This document shows positions 1 to 7,036 of a stretch of 64,000 nt of DNA, in pieces. The notes beneath the pieces were generated by a model that worked only from the letters and a program-made list of their open reading frames with translations, was not told the origin of the DNA and made no database searches. This DNA comes from Streptomyces sp. cf386 (GTDB lineage: Bacteria > Actinomycetota > Actinomycetes > Streptomycetales > Streptomycetaceae). The stretch is from positions 1 to 64,000 of the forward strand of contig NZ_FNHV01000003.1 of NCBI RefSeq assembly GCF_900103585.1, given 5' to 3'. Every line of letters starts with the position of its first letter. Position 1 is the first letter of the stretch. The translations under genes and the position numbers were made by a program.

Positions 1-1713
1 CGGGACGGTGACCGGCTGCGCTTCGTCGGCGCCGCGACCCGGCGGATCGCGCGCGGTATCGACCTGGACGAGATCGTGATGGGGCTGTGCCGGGCGACCG
101 TGCCGACCTTCTCCGACGCGATCCTCGTCTACCTGCGCGACCCCCTCCCCGTCGGCGACGAACGGCCCACCGGCCCCGTCGTCCTGCGCCTGCGCCGCAC
201 GGACCGCATCCCCGAGGAACGGGACACCGACGGCGGCTTCCTGCCCGCGCAGGCCCAGCCGGAGCCGACGGAGCTGGCCGAGTTGTCGGCCCTGACCGCC
301 GAGTTGTGCGAGGTCCGCCCCGGCGGCGCGCTCGCCGAGGTCCTGCGCGGCGTACGCCCCGTCTTCGCCGACGCACCCGCAGCCCGCGCCGCCCTGCCCG
401 AACTCCTCGGCGACGACGGCGAACTGATCATCCCCGACGGACAACGCGCCATCCTCGCCCCCCTACGAGGCCGCCGCCGCGTCATCGGCGCCGCCGTCTT
501 CCTACGCCGCCCCGACCGCCTCGCCTTCGAACCCGACGACCTCCTCGTCGCCGCCCAACTCGCCACCCACAGCGCCCTCGGCATCGACAAAGCCGTCCTC
601 TACGGCCGCGAGGCCTACATCGCCGACGAACTCCAGCGCACCATGCTGCCCGAAACACTCCCCCGCCCCACCGGCGTCCGGCTCGCCTCCCGCTACCTCC
701 CCGCCGCCGAAACCGCCCGCGTCGGCGGCGACTGGTACGACGCGATCCCCCTGCCCGGCAGCCGCGTCGCCCTGGTCGTCGGCGACGTCATGGGCCACTC
801 CATGACCTCGGCCGCGATCATGGGCCAACTGCGCACCACCGCCCAGACCCTCGCCGGCCTCGACCTGCCCCCACAAGAAGTCCTCCACCACCTCGACGAA
901 CAGGCCCAACGCCTGGGCACCGACCGCATGGCCACCTGCCTGTACGCCGTCTACGACCCCGTATCCCACCGCATCACCATCGCCAACGCCGGCCACCCAC
1001 CACCCGTCCTGCTCCACCTCGGCGGCCGGGCAGAAGTACTCCGCGTTCCCGCGGGCGCCCCGATCGGCGTCGGCGGCGTCGACTTCGAGGCCGTGGAACT
1101 GGACGCGCCGGCCGGAGCGACGCTGCTTCTGTACACCGACGGCCTGGTCGAGTCCCGGCTGCGCGACGTCTGGACCGGCATAGAGCAACTACGCGAAAAG
1201 CTCGCCGCGACCGCCCAGCTCACCGGACCCGACCACCCCCCGCCCCTCGAAGCCCTCTGCGACGAAGTCCTCGACATGCTCGGCCCCGGCGACCGCGACG
1301 ACGACATCGCCCTGCTCGCCGCCCGCTTCGACGGCATCGCCCCCAGCGACGTCGCCTACTGGTTCCTCGAGCCCGAAGACGCCGCCCCCGGCCGCGCCCG
1401 CCGCCTCGCCCGACGCGCCCTGGCCCGCTGGGGACTGGAAGAACTCACCGACTCCGTCGAACTCCTCGTCAGCGAAGTCGTCACCAACGCCGTCCGCTAC
1501 GCCACCCGACCCGTCACCCTGCGCCTGCTACGCACCGACGTCCTGCGCTGCGAAGTCGGCGACGACGTACCGCAGTTGCCGCGGTTGCGCCAAGCCCGCG
1601 CCACCGACGAAGGCGGACGCGGCCTCTACCTCGTCAACCGACTCGCCCGCCGCTGGGGCGCCACCCGCCTCAGCACCGGCAAAGTCGTCTGGTTCGAGCT
1701 GAACCGGGGCTGA
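1..1713 (+). CDS. GAF / SpoIIE-type PP2C phosphatase with C-terminal ATPase domain (5' truncated by window)
   Basis: The reading frame is open from base 1, so the start lies upstream and only the last 570 codons are visible. An N-terminal GAF-like sensor region (to about residue 190) is followed by a PP2C/SpoIIE serine phosphatase domain with the metal-binding signatures VGGDWYDA, GDVMGHSM, ANAGHPPP, LLYTDGLVE and DDDIALL. The last 130 residues form an RsbW-like ATP-binding domain (SEVVTNAVRYA, GRGLYLVNRLARRWG). Such proteins act in partner-switching control of sigma factors or anti-anti-sigma factors; the phosphatase and the kinase-like domain are fused here, as is common in Streptomyces. 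The cognate target is not in view. The gene ends at a bidirectional terminator shared with the convergent penicillin-binding protein gene. Confidence 0.9.
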   Translation, partial: RDGDRLRFVGAATRRIARGIDLDEIVMGLCRATVPTFSDAILVYLRDPLPVGDERPTGPVVLRLRRTDRIPEERDTDGGFLPAQAQPEPTELAELSALTAELCEVRPGGALAEVLRGVRPVFADAPAARAALPELLGDDGELIIPDGQRAILAPLRGRRRVIGAAVFLRRPDRLAFEPDDLLVAAQLATHSALGIDKAVLYGREAYIADELQRTMLPETLPRPTGVRLASRYLPAAETARVGGDWYDAIPLPGSRVALVVGDVMGHSMTSAAIMGQLRTTAQTLAGLDLPPQEVLHHLDEQAQRLGTDRMATCLYAVYDPVSHRITIANAGHPPPVLLHLGGRAEVLRVPAGAPIGVGGVDFEAVELDAPAGATLLLYTDGLVESRLRDVWTGIEQLREKLAATAQLTGPDHPPPLEALCDEVLDMLGPGDRDDDIALLAARFDGIAPSDVAYWFLEPEDAAPGRARRLARRALARWGLEELTDSVELLVSEVVTNAVRYATRPVTLRLLRTDVLRCEVGDDVPQLPRLRQARATDEGGRGLYLVNRLARRWGATRLSTGKVVWFELNRG

Positions 1714-1736
1714 GCAGGCACCGCAGGACCTCGCAA

Positions 1737-1777
1737 CAGAGAAGGGCGCCCGGCAGCAGGCCGGGCGCCCTTCTCTG
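1737..1777. terminator. Bidirectional hairpin terminator
   Basis: Perfect 18-bp inverted repeat (1737-1754 with 1760-1777) with a 5-nt loop. It sits between two convergent genes and can end transcription from both sides. No long T tract follows, as is usual in high-GC actinobacteria. Confidence 0.85.
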
Positions 1778-1794
1778 TAGCCACTGGTCGTCAG

Positions 1795-4188
1795 CTACCG
1801 GTCGTCGTTGGGTCTGACCGGGTCCAACGTGATGTCGTCCGTCGGTTCGGTCGTCGGCTCGTCCGTCGGTGGCTCGGTCGTCGGCTCGTCCGTCGGTTCC
1901 TCGGTCGTCGGCGTTTCCGTCGGCTCCTCGGTCGTCGGGGTCTCCGTCGGCTTCTGGGTCGTCGGTTCCTCCGTCGGCTCCTGGGTCGTCGGCTCCTGCG
2001 TCGGAGTCGGCGTCCAGGTCGGCTGGACCGCCGCGCCCTGGTCGGTGTCGAGGTCGAACTTGGCGTTCGTCTTCGTCACGCCGAACATGTACGCCGCCCA
2101 GATCTCCGCCGGGAAGCCACCGCCGTTGACGCGGACCTCGCCGCCCGCGCCGTACATCTTGGTCTGAGCGTGGGTCTTCTCGTCCTCGCCGAACAGGCCG
2201 ACCGAGGTGACCAGGTCGGGTGTGTAGCCGGTGAACCAGGCCGACTTGTTGTCGTCGGACGTACCCGTCTTGCCGGCGACCTTCTGGCCGTCGCGCTTGG
2301 GGTTGTTCGCCACGGACTTCCGGGCCGTACCGTCGTCGACCACGCCCGTCAGCACCGAGGTCACGGTGTCGGCGACCTCGCGGCTGATGACCTGCTCGCC
2401 GATCGGGTTCGGTATCTCGACCGCCTGGCTGTTGTGCTCGGCCGTCTTGATGATGCTCGGGGTGACCTTCTTGCCGTGGTTGTCCAGGGTGGCGTACACG
2501 CCGGCCATCTGCAGCGGGCTCGCGCCCATGGTGCCCAGGGTCTGGGCGGGTACGGCCTGCTCGTCGGCGACGTCCATGCCGAGCTTGCCGGCCACGTCCA
2601 TGACGTTCTTCATGCCGACGTCGACGCCCATCTGCGCGAAGACGGAGTTGACCGACTTGTTCATCGCCGTCTGGACGGTGATGTCGCCGTAGTTCTCGTC
2701 GTCCTCGTTCTCGGGGGCGAAGCCGACCTTGTCGCCGTTGCTGTCCAGGACCTGCCGCTTGCTGGTGCCGTCGTAGATCGTGTTCGCGGTGATCGGCTTG
2801 CCGGACCGGGTCTCGGCGTTCTCCTCCAGGGCGGCGGCGAGGATCACCGGCTTGAACGTGGAGGCGGGCTGGTAGTCCGTGCGGGTCGCGTTGCTCGTGT
2901 AGTGCTTGAAGTAGTCCACGCCGCCGTACAGCGCCACGACCTTGCCCGTCTTGGGGTCGACGGAGGCGGCACCGGCCTGGATGTCCGCGTCGACCTTGCG
3001 CTTCTTCGCGTCCAGCTTGCTGGTCAGCTGCGCCTTGACGGCCTTCTCCAGCTGGGCCTGCTTCTTCTTGTCGATGTTCAGGGTGATGGTCCAGCCCTGG
3101 TCGACGACCGCGGCCTCGGCCTGGGAGCGGGTGAGGCTCTGCTGCTTCATCAGCTGGTCCTCCAGCTGACGGTTGGCGAGCGCGACGAAGTAGCCCTTCT
3201 GGCCCTCCAGTCCGGCGGCGGGCTTCGGTTCCCTCGGCTTCGGGAACGTCATGTCCTGGCGATCGGCCTTGCTCAGCCAGCCCTCCTCGACCATGTTGTC
3301 CAGGACGTAGTTCCAGCGGGCCTGGACCAGCTTCTTGCCGGTCTCGGACGCGGCCTGCCAGTCGTACTGACTCGGCGCCTGCAGCAACGCGGCGAGATAC
3401 GCGCCCTGTGCGACGGAGAGCCTGTCGGCGTCGACGCCGTAGTAGGCCTGGGCGGCGGCCTGGATGCCATAGGCGCTGCGGCCGTAGTAGCTGGTGTTGA
3501 TGTAGCCGGCGAGGATGTCGTCCTTCGACATCTGGCGGTCGACCTTCAAGGAGATGACCATCTCCTTGAGCTTGCGACTGACGGTCTGTTCCTGGCTGAG
3601 GTAGTAGTTCTTGACGTACTGCTGGGTGATCGTCGAACCACCCTGCGCGCCCTTGCCCATCACCGTGTTGAGCAGACCGCGGGCCGTGCCCTTCAGGTCG
3701 ATGCCGTTGTCGTTGTAGAAGGACTTGTTCTCGGCGGCGACGAAGGTGTACCGGACCTCCTTCGGCACCTTGGTCAGGTCCACGATCTCGCGGTTGATCT
3801 CGCCGTCACGGGCCAGGGTCGAGCCGTCGCTGTACTTGTAGACGTTGCTCTGGCGCTGGGCGGCCTGGGCGGCGGCGTTGTCCTCCGGGATGTCCACGTA
3901 CAGATACAGCGCGATGAAGGCCCCGATGCCGAGCAGGCAGATGCCGAGGAACGTGCCGAGCATCTTCTTCCAGGTGAAGAGCCTCCGTATTCGGCCCTTG
4001 CCTGCACCACCCTTGCCGGCCCCGCCCTTGGCCGCTCTGCGGGCCGCGGCCCGGCCTCCCGGGACGGGCGCCGAGCCCACCACGGTGACCGCGTCGCCTC
4101 CGGCGGCCGACGGTGTCGCTTCCGAGCGCCGGGGGGCGGCGCGGCGGCCACCACGTTGACGCGCTCGTCTCTCTTCCGCTCGTCCCAT
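1795..4188 (-). CDS. Bifunctional class A penicillin-binding protein (transglycosylase/transpeptidase)
   Basis: A 797-residue membrane-anchored peptidoglycan polymerase. A basic cytoplasmic tail (about residues 1-75) precedes one membrane segment (about 76-102). A GT51 glycosyltransferase domain follows, with AENKSFY containing the catalytic Glu, GGSTITQQYVKN and KEMVISLKVD. The transpeptidase domain has the three active-site motifs: STFK (nucleophile Ser), SVN and KTGT. The C terminus is a low-complexity Thr/Pro/Glu tail of about 90 residues, probably a flexible extracytoplasmic extension. The start is the first ATG of the frame (4188); no strong Shine-Dalgarno is visible, so a nearby alternative start is possible. 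It is transcribed divergently from the SPFH gene. Confidence 0.93.
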   Translation of the reverse strand: MGRAEERRARQRGGRRAAPRRSEATPSAAGGDAVTVVGSAPVPGGRAAARRAAKGGAGKGGAGKGRIRRLFTWKKMLGTFLGICLLGIGAFIALYLYVDIPEDNAAAQAAQRQSNVYKYSDGSTLARDGEINREIVDLTKVPKEVRYTFVAAENKSFYNDNGIDLKGTARGLLNTVMGKGAQGGSTITQQYVKNYYLSQEQTVSRKLKEMVISLKVDRQMSKDDILAGYINTSYYGRSAYGIQAAAQAYYGVDADRLSVAQGAYLAALLQAPSQYDWQAASETGKKLVQARWNYVLDNMVEEGWLSKADRQDMTFPKPREPKPAAGLEGQKGYFVALANRQLEDQLMKQQSLTRSQAEAAVVDQGWTITLNIDKKKQAQLEKAVKAQLTSKLDAKKRKVDADIQAGAASVDPKTGKVVALYGGVDYFKHYTSNATRTDYQPASTFKPVILAAALEENAETRSGKPITANTIYDGTSKRQVLDSNGDKVGFAPENEDDENYGDITVQTAMNKSVNSVFAQMGVDVGMKNVMDVAGKLGMDVADEQAVPAQTLGTMGASPLQMAGVYATLDNHGKKVTPSIIKTAEHNSQAVEIPNPIGEQVISREVADTVTSVLTGVVDDGTARKSVANNPKRDGQKVAGKTGTSDDNKSAWFTGYTPDLVTSVGLFGEDEKTHAQTKMYGAGGEVRVNGGGFPAEIWAAYMFGVTKTNAKFDLDTDQGAAVQPTWTPTPTQEPTTQEPTEEPTTQKPTETPTTEEPTETPTTEEPTDEPTTEPPTDEPTTEPTDDITLDPVRPNDDR

Positions 4189-4381
4189 GGGTCCGTTCCG
4201 CTCCGCTTCGCTCTTGTGTGCGCTCCCGCCACACAGGTTCGCCGCTCAGGTCAGCTCAGAAAGCTAACACCAGAAGTTGTGACAAAGGACTGCCGATCCG
4301 GGCTTTTACGGACGTGACAATCAGCACCTGTCCCACAGGAACCGACGACCGAGGGATGCATAGGGTTGCTCGCTCGGGGTA

Positions 4382-4395
4382 AAGTGATATCACTT
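4382..4395. promoter_or_regulatory. 14-bp perfect palindrome upstream of the SPFH/RHH operon
   Basis: AAGTGATATCACTT is a perfect 14-bp palindrome 61 bases before the SPFH start codon. It is AT-rich against a GC-rich background and lies in the likely core-promoter zone. It is a good candidate operator, most simply for the ribbon-helix-helix protein encoded second in the operon. The rest of the 4189-4456 divergent intergenic region shows no other clear structure. Confidence 0.6.
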
Positions 4396-4456
4396 AGATA
4401 GACGCGCGATAGGGGAAGTCGGCCGCGGCTTCCGGACGAAACGGGGGATACCGCCC

Positions 4457-5410
4457 ATGTCGAACGACAAGAGCGACGCGACATCCGTCGCCGCCGAAGC
4501 ACCCGACGTACCCGACATGCCCGCACCGCAGGTGCGCGAGTTCACCGCGCACAGCATCGGCGGCGGGCTCGCCCTGCTGCTGGGGCTGGTCGGGCTGCTG
4601 CTCGGCGCGGGACTGCTGGTCAGCGCCGGGGCCGTCTCCGGGGCCGGCGCCCAGGCGGTGCTGATCATCGCCGGCATCCTGGTCGCCATCGCCGCCATCC
4701 TGGCGATGTGCGGGCTGAACATGGTCGCGCCGGGCGAGGCGCGGGTCGTCCAGCTCTTCGGGCGGTACCGGGGGACGATCCGGCAGGACGGGCTGCGCTG
4801 GGTGAACCCCCTCACGTCCCGCACGAAGATCTCGACCCGGGTCCGTAACCACGAGACGGCCGTCCTCAAGGTCAACGACGCCTACGGCAACCCGATCGAG
4901 CTCGCCGCGGTCGTGGTGTGGAAGGTCGAGGACACCGCACAGGCGACCTTCGAGGTGGACAACTACCTGGAGTTCGTGGCCACTCAGACGGAGGCCGCCG
5001 TGCGGCACATCGCCATCGAGTACCCCTACGACGCCCATGACGAGGGCGGCCTGTCGCTGCGCGGCAACGCCGAGGAGATCACCGAGAAGCTCGCCTTCGA
5101 ACTGCACGCGCGCGTGGAGGCCGCCGGAGTGCAGATCATAGAGTCCCGCTTCACGCATCTCGCGTACGCTCCCGAGATCGCCTCCGCGATGCTCCAGCGA
5201 CAGCAGGCCGGAGCGGTCGTCGCGGCCAGGCGGCAGATCGTCGACGGGGCGGTCGGCATGGTCGAGGCGGCGCTCGCGCGGATCTCCGAGCGGGACATCG
5301 TGGAGCTGGACGACGAGCGGAAGGCGGCGATGGTGTCGAACCTGATGGTGGTGCTGTGCGGCGACCGGGCCCCACAGCCGGTCCTCAACACCGGGACGCT
5401 CTACCAGTGA
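4457..5410 (+). CDS. SPFH / band 7 (stomatin-like) membrane protein
   Basis: A 317-residue protein. Two adjacent hydrophobic segments (about residues 38-62 and 66-92) are followed by a conserved SPFH core: [23 protein letters not shown], then [24 protein letters not shown] proteins form oligomeric scaffolds in membrane microdomains and often work with proteases or stress systems; the specific role here is unknown. The ATG at 4457 is preceded by a G-rich Shine-Dalgarno region. The stop codon overlaps the GTG start of the next gene (GTGA), so the two are translationally coupled. Confidence 0.88.
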   Translation: MSNDKSDATSVAAEAPDVPDMPAPQVREFTAHSIGGGLALLLGLVGLLLGAGLLVSAGAVSGAGAQAVLIIAGILVAIAAILAMCGLNMVAPGEARVVQLFGRYRGTIRQDGLRWVNPLTSRTKISTRVRNHETAVLKVNDAYGNPIELAAVVVWKVEDTAQATFEVDNYLEFVATQTEAAVRHIAIEYPYDAHDEGGLSLRGNAEEITEKLAFELHARVEAAGVQIIESRFTHLAYAPEIASAMLQRQQAGAVVAARRQIVDGAVGMVEAALARISERDIVELDDERKAAMVSNLMVVLCGDRAPQPVLNTGTLYQ

Positions 5411-5652
5411 CGGTTCCCGCCGGGGGTTCGGCCCCCCAGGGTCGGCCGCAGCGCAAGCAGGTGCTGCTGCGGCTCGACCCGTCCGTGTACGACGCGTTGG
5501 CGCGCTGGGCGGGGGACGAGCTGCGCTCGGCCAACGCGCAGATCGAGTTCCTGCTGCGGCGCGCCCTCGCGGAGGCGGGGCGGCTGCCGGGTGAGGCCAA
5601 GCCGATTCCCCGCAGGGGACGCCCGTCGGCGAACCCGCCCGAGTCCCAGTAG
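5407..5652 (+). CDS. Arc-type ribbon-helix-helix DNA-binding protein
   Basis: An 81-residue protein starting at a GTG that overlaps the SPFH stop. The central stretch KQVLLRLDPSVYDALARWA then SANAQIEFLLRRAL is a typical Arc/MetJ ribbon-helix-helix unit (beta strand plus two helices); the C terminus is Pro/Arg-rich and probably disordered. Coupling with the SPFH gene suggests it regulates its own operon, plausibly through the palindrome at 4382-4395. No toxin partner of the usual antitoxin kind is adjacent, so a toxin-antitoxin role is not supported. Confidence 0.78.
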   Translation: MTVPAGGSAPQGRPQRKQVLLRLDPSVYDALARWAGDELRSANAQIEFLLRRALAEAGRLPGEAKPIPRRGRPSANPPESQ

Positions 5653-5715
5653 CAGAACCGTGACAATCGACCCCCACCTGGGGCTTCACACCCCACGCCA
5701 TGATCTACACACTGC

Positions 5716-5750
5716 GCGTATACATGCCGCGTATACACCCGGTGTAGTGT
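5716..5750 (+). promoter_or_regulatory. Probable PadR operator/promoter with GTATAC repeats
   Basis: GCGTATACA occurs twice with a 13-bp period (5716-5724 and 5729-5737), and TACACC/GGTGTA arms (5734-5739, 5741-5746) form an overlapping inverted repeat. TAGTGT at 5745-5750 could serve as a -10 box, which would put the transcript start at or near the ATG at 5758 and give a leaderless mRNA. PadR family regulators commonly bind such GTATAC-containing palindromes in their own promoters. Confidence 0.6.
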
Positions 5751-5757
5751 CCTGGTC

Positions 5758-6282
5758 ATGTCCATCGGTCACACCCTTCTAGGGCTCCTGGAATCGGGCC
5801 CCCGCCACGGCTACGACCTCAAGCGGGCCTTCGACGAGAAGTTCGGTCACGACCGGCCGCTGCACTACGGCCAGGTCTACTCGACGATGTCCCGGCTGCT
5901 GAAGAACGGCCTCGTCGAGGTCGACGGGATCGAGCCCGGCGGCGGGCCCGAGCGCAAGCGGTACGCCATCACCGACGCCGGGATCACCGACGTACAGACA
6001 TGGCTCGCGACGCCCGAGAAGCCGGAGCCGTACCTCCAGTCGACCCTGTACACCAAGGTCGTCCTCGCCCTGCTCACGCGGCGCAACGCGGCCGACATCC
6101 TCGACACCCAGCGCGCCGAGCACCTGCGGATGATGCGGATCCTCACCGACCGCAAGCGCAAGGGGGACCTCGCCGATCAGCTGATCTGCGACCACGCCCT
6201 GTTCCACCTGGAGGCCGACCTGCGCTGGCTGGAACTCACCGCCGCGCGTCTCGACAAGCTGGCCGAGGTGGTGACCAAGTGA
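5758..6282 (+). CDS. PadR family transcriptional regulator
   Basis: A 174-residue protein with an N-terminal PadR winged helix (LLGLLESGPRHGYDLK, then YGQVYSTMSRLLKNGLVE and RKRYAITDAG) and a C-terminal helical dimerisation part (Vtr/YqjI-like). It is the first gene of a three-gene operon with an ABC transporter and overlaps the ATPase gene by GTGA. PadR proteins of this arrangement usually repress the adjacent transporter and release it when a toxic ligand binds. No Shine-Dalgarno is visible before the ATG. Confidence 0.9.
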   Translation: MSIGHTLLGLLESGPRHGYDLKRAFDEKFGHDRPLHYGQVYSTMSRLLKNGLVEVDGIEPGGGPERKRYAITDAGITDVQTWLATPEKPEPYLQSTLYTKVVLALLTRRNAADILDTQRAEHLRMMRILTDRKRKGDLADQLICDHALFHLEADLRWLELTAARLDKLAEVVTK

Positions 6283-6968
6283 CTCCGCCTCCCGGTTCCC
6301 TGCTCGCGGCCGAAGCGCTGCGCAAGGCCTACGGCCCCACCCTCGCCCTCGACGGCGCCGAGTTCTCCATCCACCCCGGCGAGGTCGTCGCCGTCATGGG
6401 GCCGTCCGGCTCCGGCAAGTCGACCCTGCTGCACTGTCTCGCCGGCATCGTGCCACCCGACTCCGGGTCCATCACCTACAACGGGCGCGAGCTGGCCACC
6501 ATGAACGACGCCGAACGCAGTGCGCTCAGACGCTCCGAGTTCGGGTTCGTCTTCCAGTTCGGGCAGCTCGTACCGGAGTTGACCTGCGTCGAGAACGTCG
6601 CCCTCCCGCTGCGGCTCAACGGCACCTCCCGCAAGGAGGCCGAGAAGGCCGCCCTGACCTGGATGGAACGACTGGAGGTCGACGACCTGCGCAAGAAGCG
6701 GCCCGGCGAGGTCTCCGGCGGTCAGGGGCAGCGCGTCGCCGTCGCCCGCTCGCTGGTCACCAACCCGCGCGTGCTGTTCGCCGACGAGCCGACCGGCGCG
6801 CTCGACTCCCTCAACGGCGAGCGCGTGATGGAGCTGCTGACGGATGCGGCACGGTCGACCAACGCCGCCGTCGTCCTCGTCACGCACGAGGCACGGGTCG
6901 CCGCCTACTCCGACCGCGAGATCGTCGTACGGGACGGCAAGTCGCGGGACATGGAGCGCGCCGTATGA
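6279..6968 (+). CDS. ABC transporter ATP-binding protein (MacB/LolD type)
   Basis: A 229-residue nucleotide-binding subunit. Walker A is GPSGSGKST, followed by a Q-loop (FGFVFQFGQLVPELT), the signature VSGGQGQRVAVARSL, Walker B VLFADEPTGALDS and the switch His (LVTHEARVAAY). The GTG start at 6279 overlaps the padR stop; longer upstream reading in the same frame is the shadow of padR. It energises the FtsX-type permease encoded next. The family usually exports peptides, antibiotics or lipoproteins rather than importing solutes. Confidence 0.92.
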   Translation: MTPPPGSLLAAEALRKAYGPTLALDGAEFSIHPGEVVAVMGPSGSGKSTLLHCLAGIVPPDSGSITYNGRELATMNDAERSALRRSEFGFVFQFGQLVPELTCVENVALPLRLNGTSRKEAEKAALTWMERLEVDDLRKKRPGEVSGGQGQRVAVARSLVTNPRVLFADEPTGALDSLNGERVMELLTDAARSTNAAVVLVTHEARVAAYSDREIVVRDGKSRDMERAV

Positions 6969-6973
6969 GCGTG

Positions 6974-7021
6974 GGAGGGGGGCACCCCCGGGCTCGAGCG
7001 AAGTCGAGAGTTTGGGGGAGG
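6974..7021 (+). repeat. Short G-rich dispersed repeat, copy A
   Basis: A G-tract/C-tract/CGAGCGAAGTCGAG/G-tract element able to fold on itself. A closely similar copy lies at 46129-46169 (reverse orientation in the window). It resembles the small intergenic palindromic elements scattered in Streptomyces genomes. Here it has landed between the ATPase stop and the true permease start, and it keeps the frame open by chance. Confidence 0.6.
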
Positions 7022-7036
7022 ACCAAGGATCTGGGC

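Noticed and set aside
5407..5652. Toxin-antitoxin system for the ribbon-helix-helix gene
   Set aside because: Its partner is an SPFH membrane protein, not a small toxin, and no PIN, RelE or MazF-like gene is adjacent.
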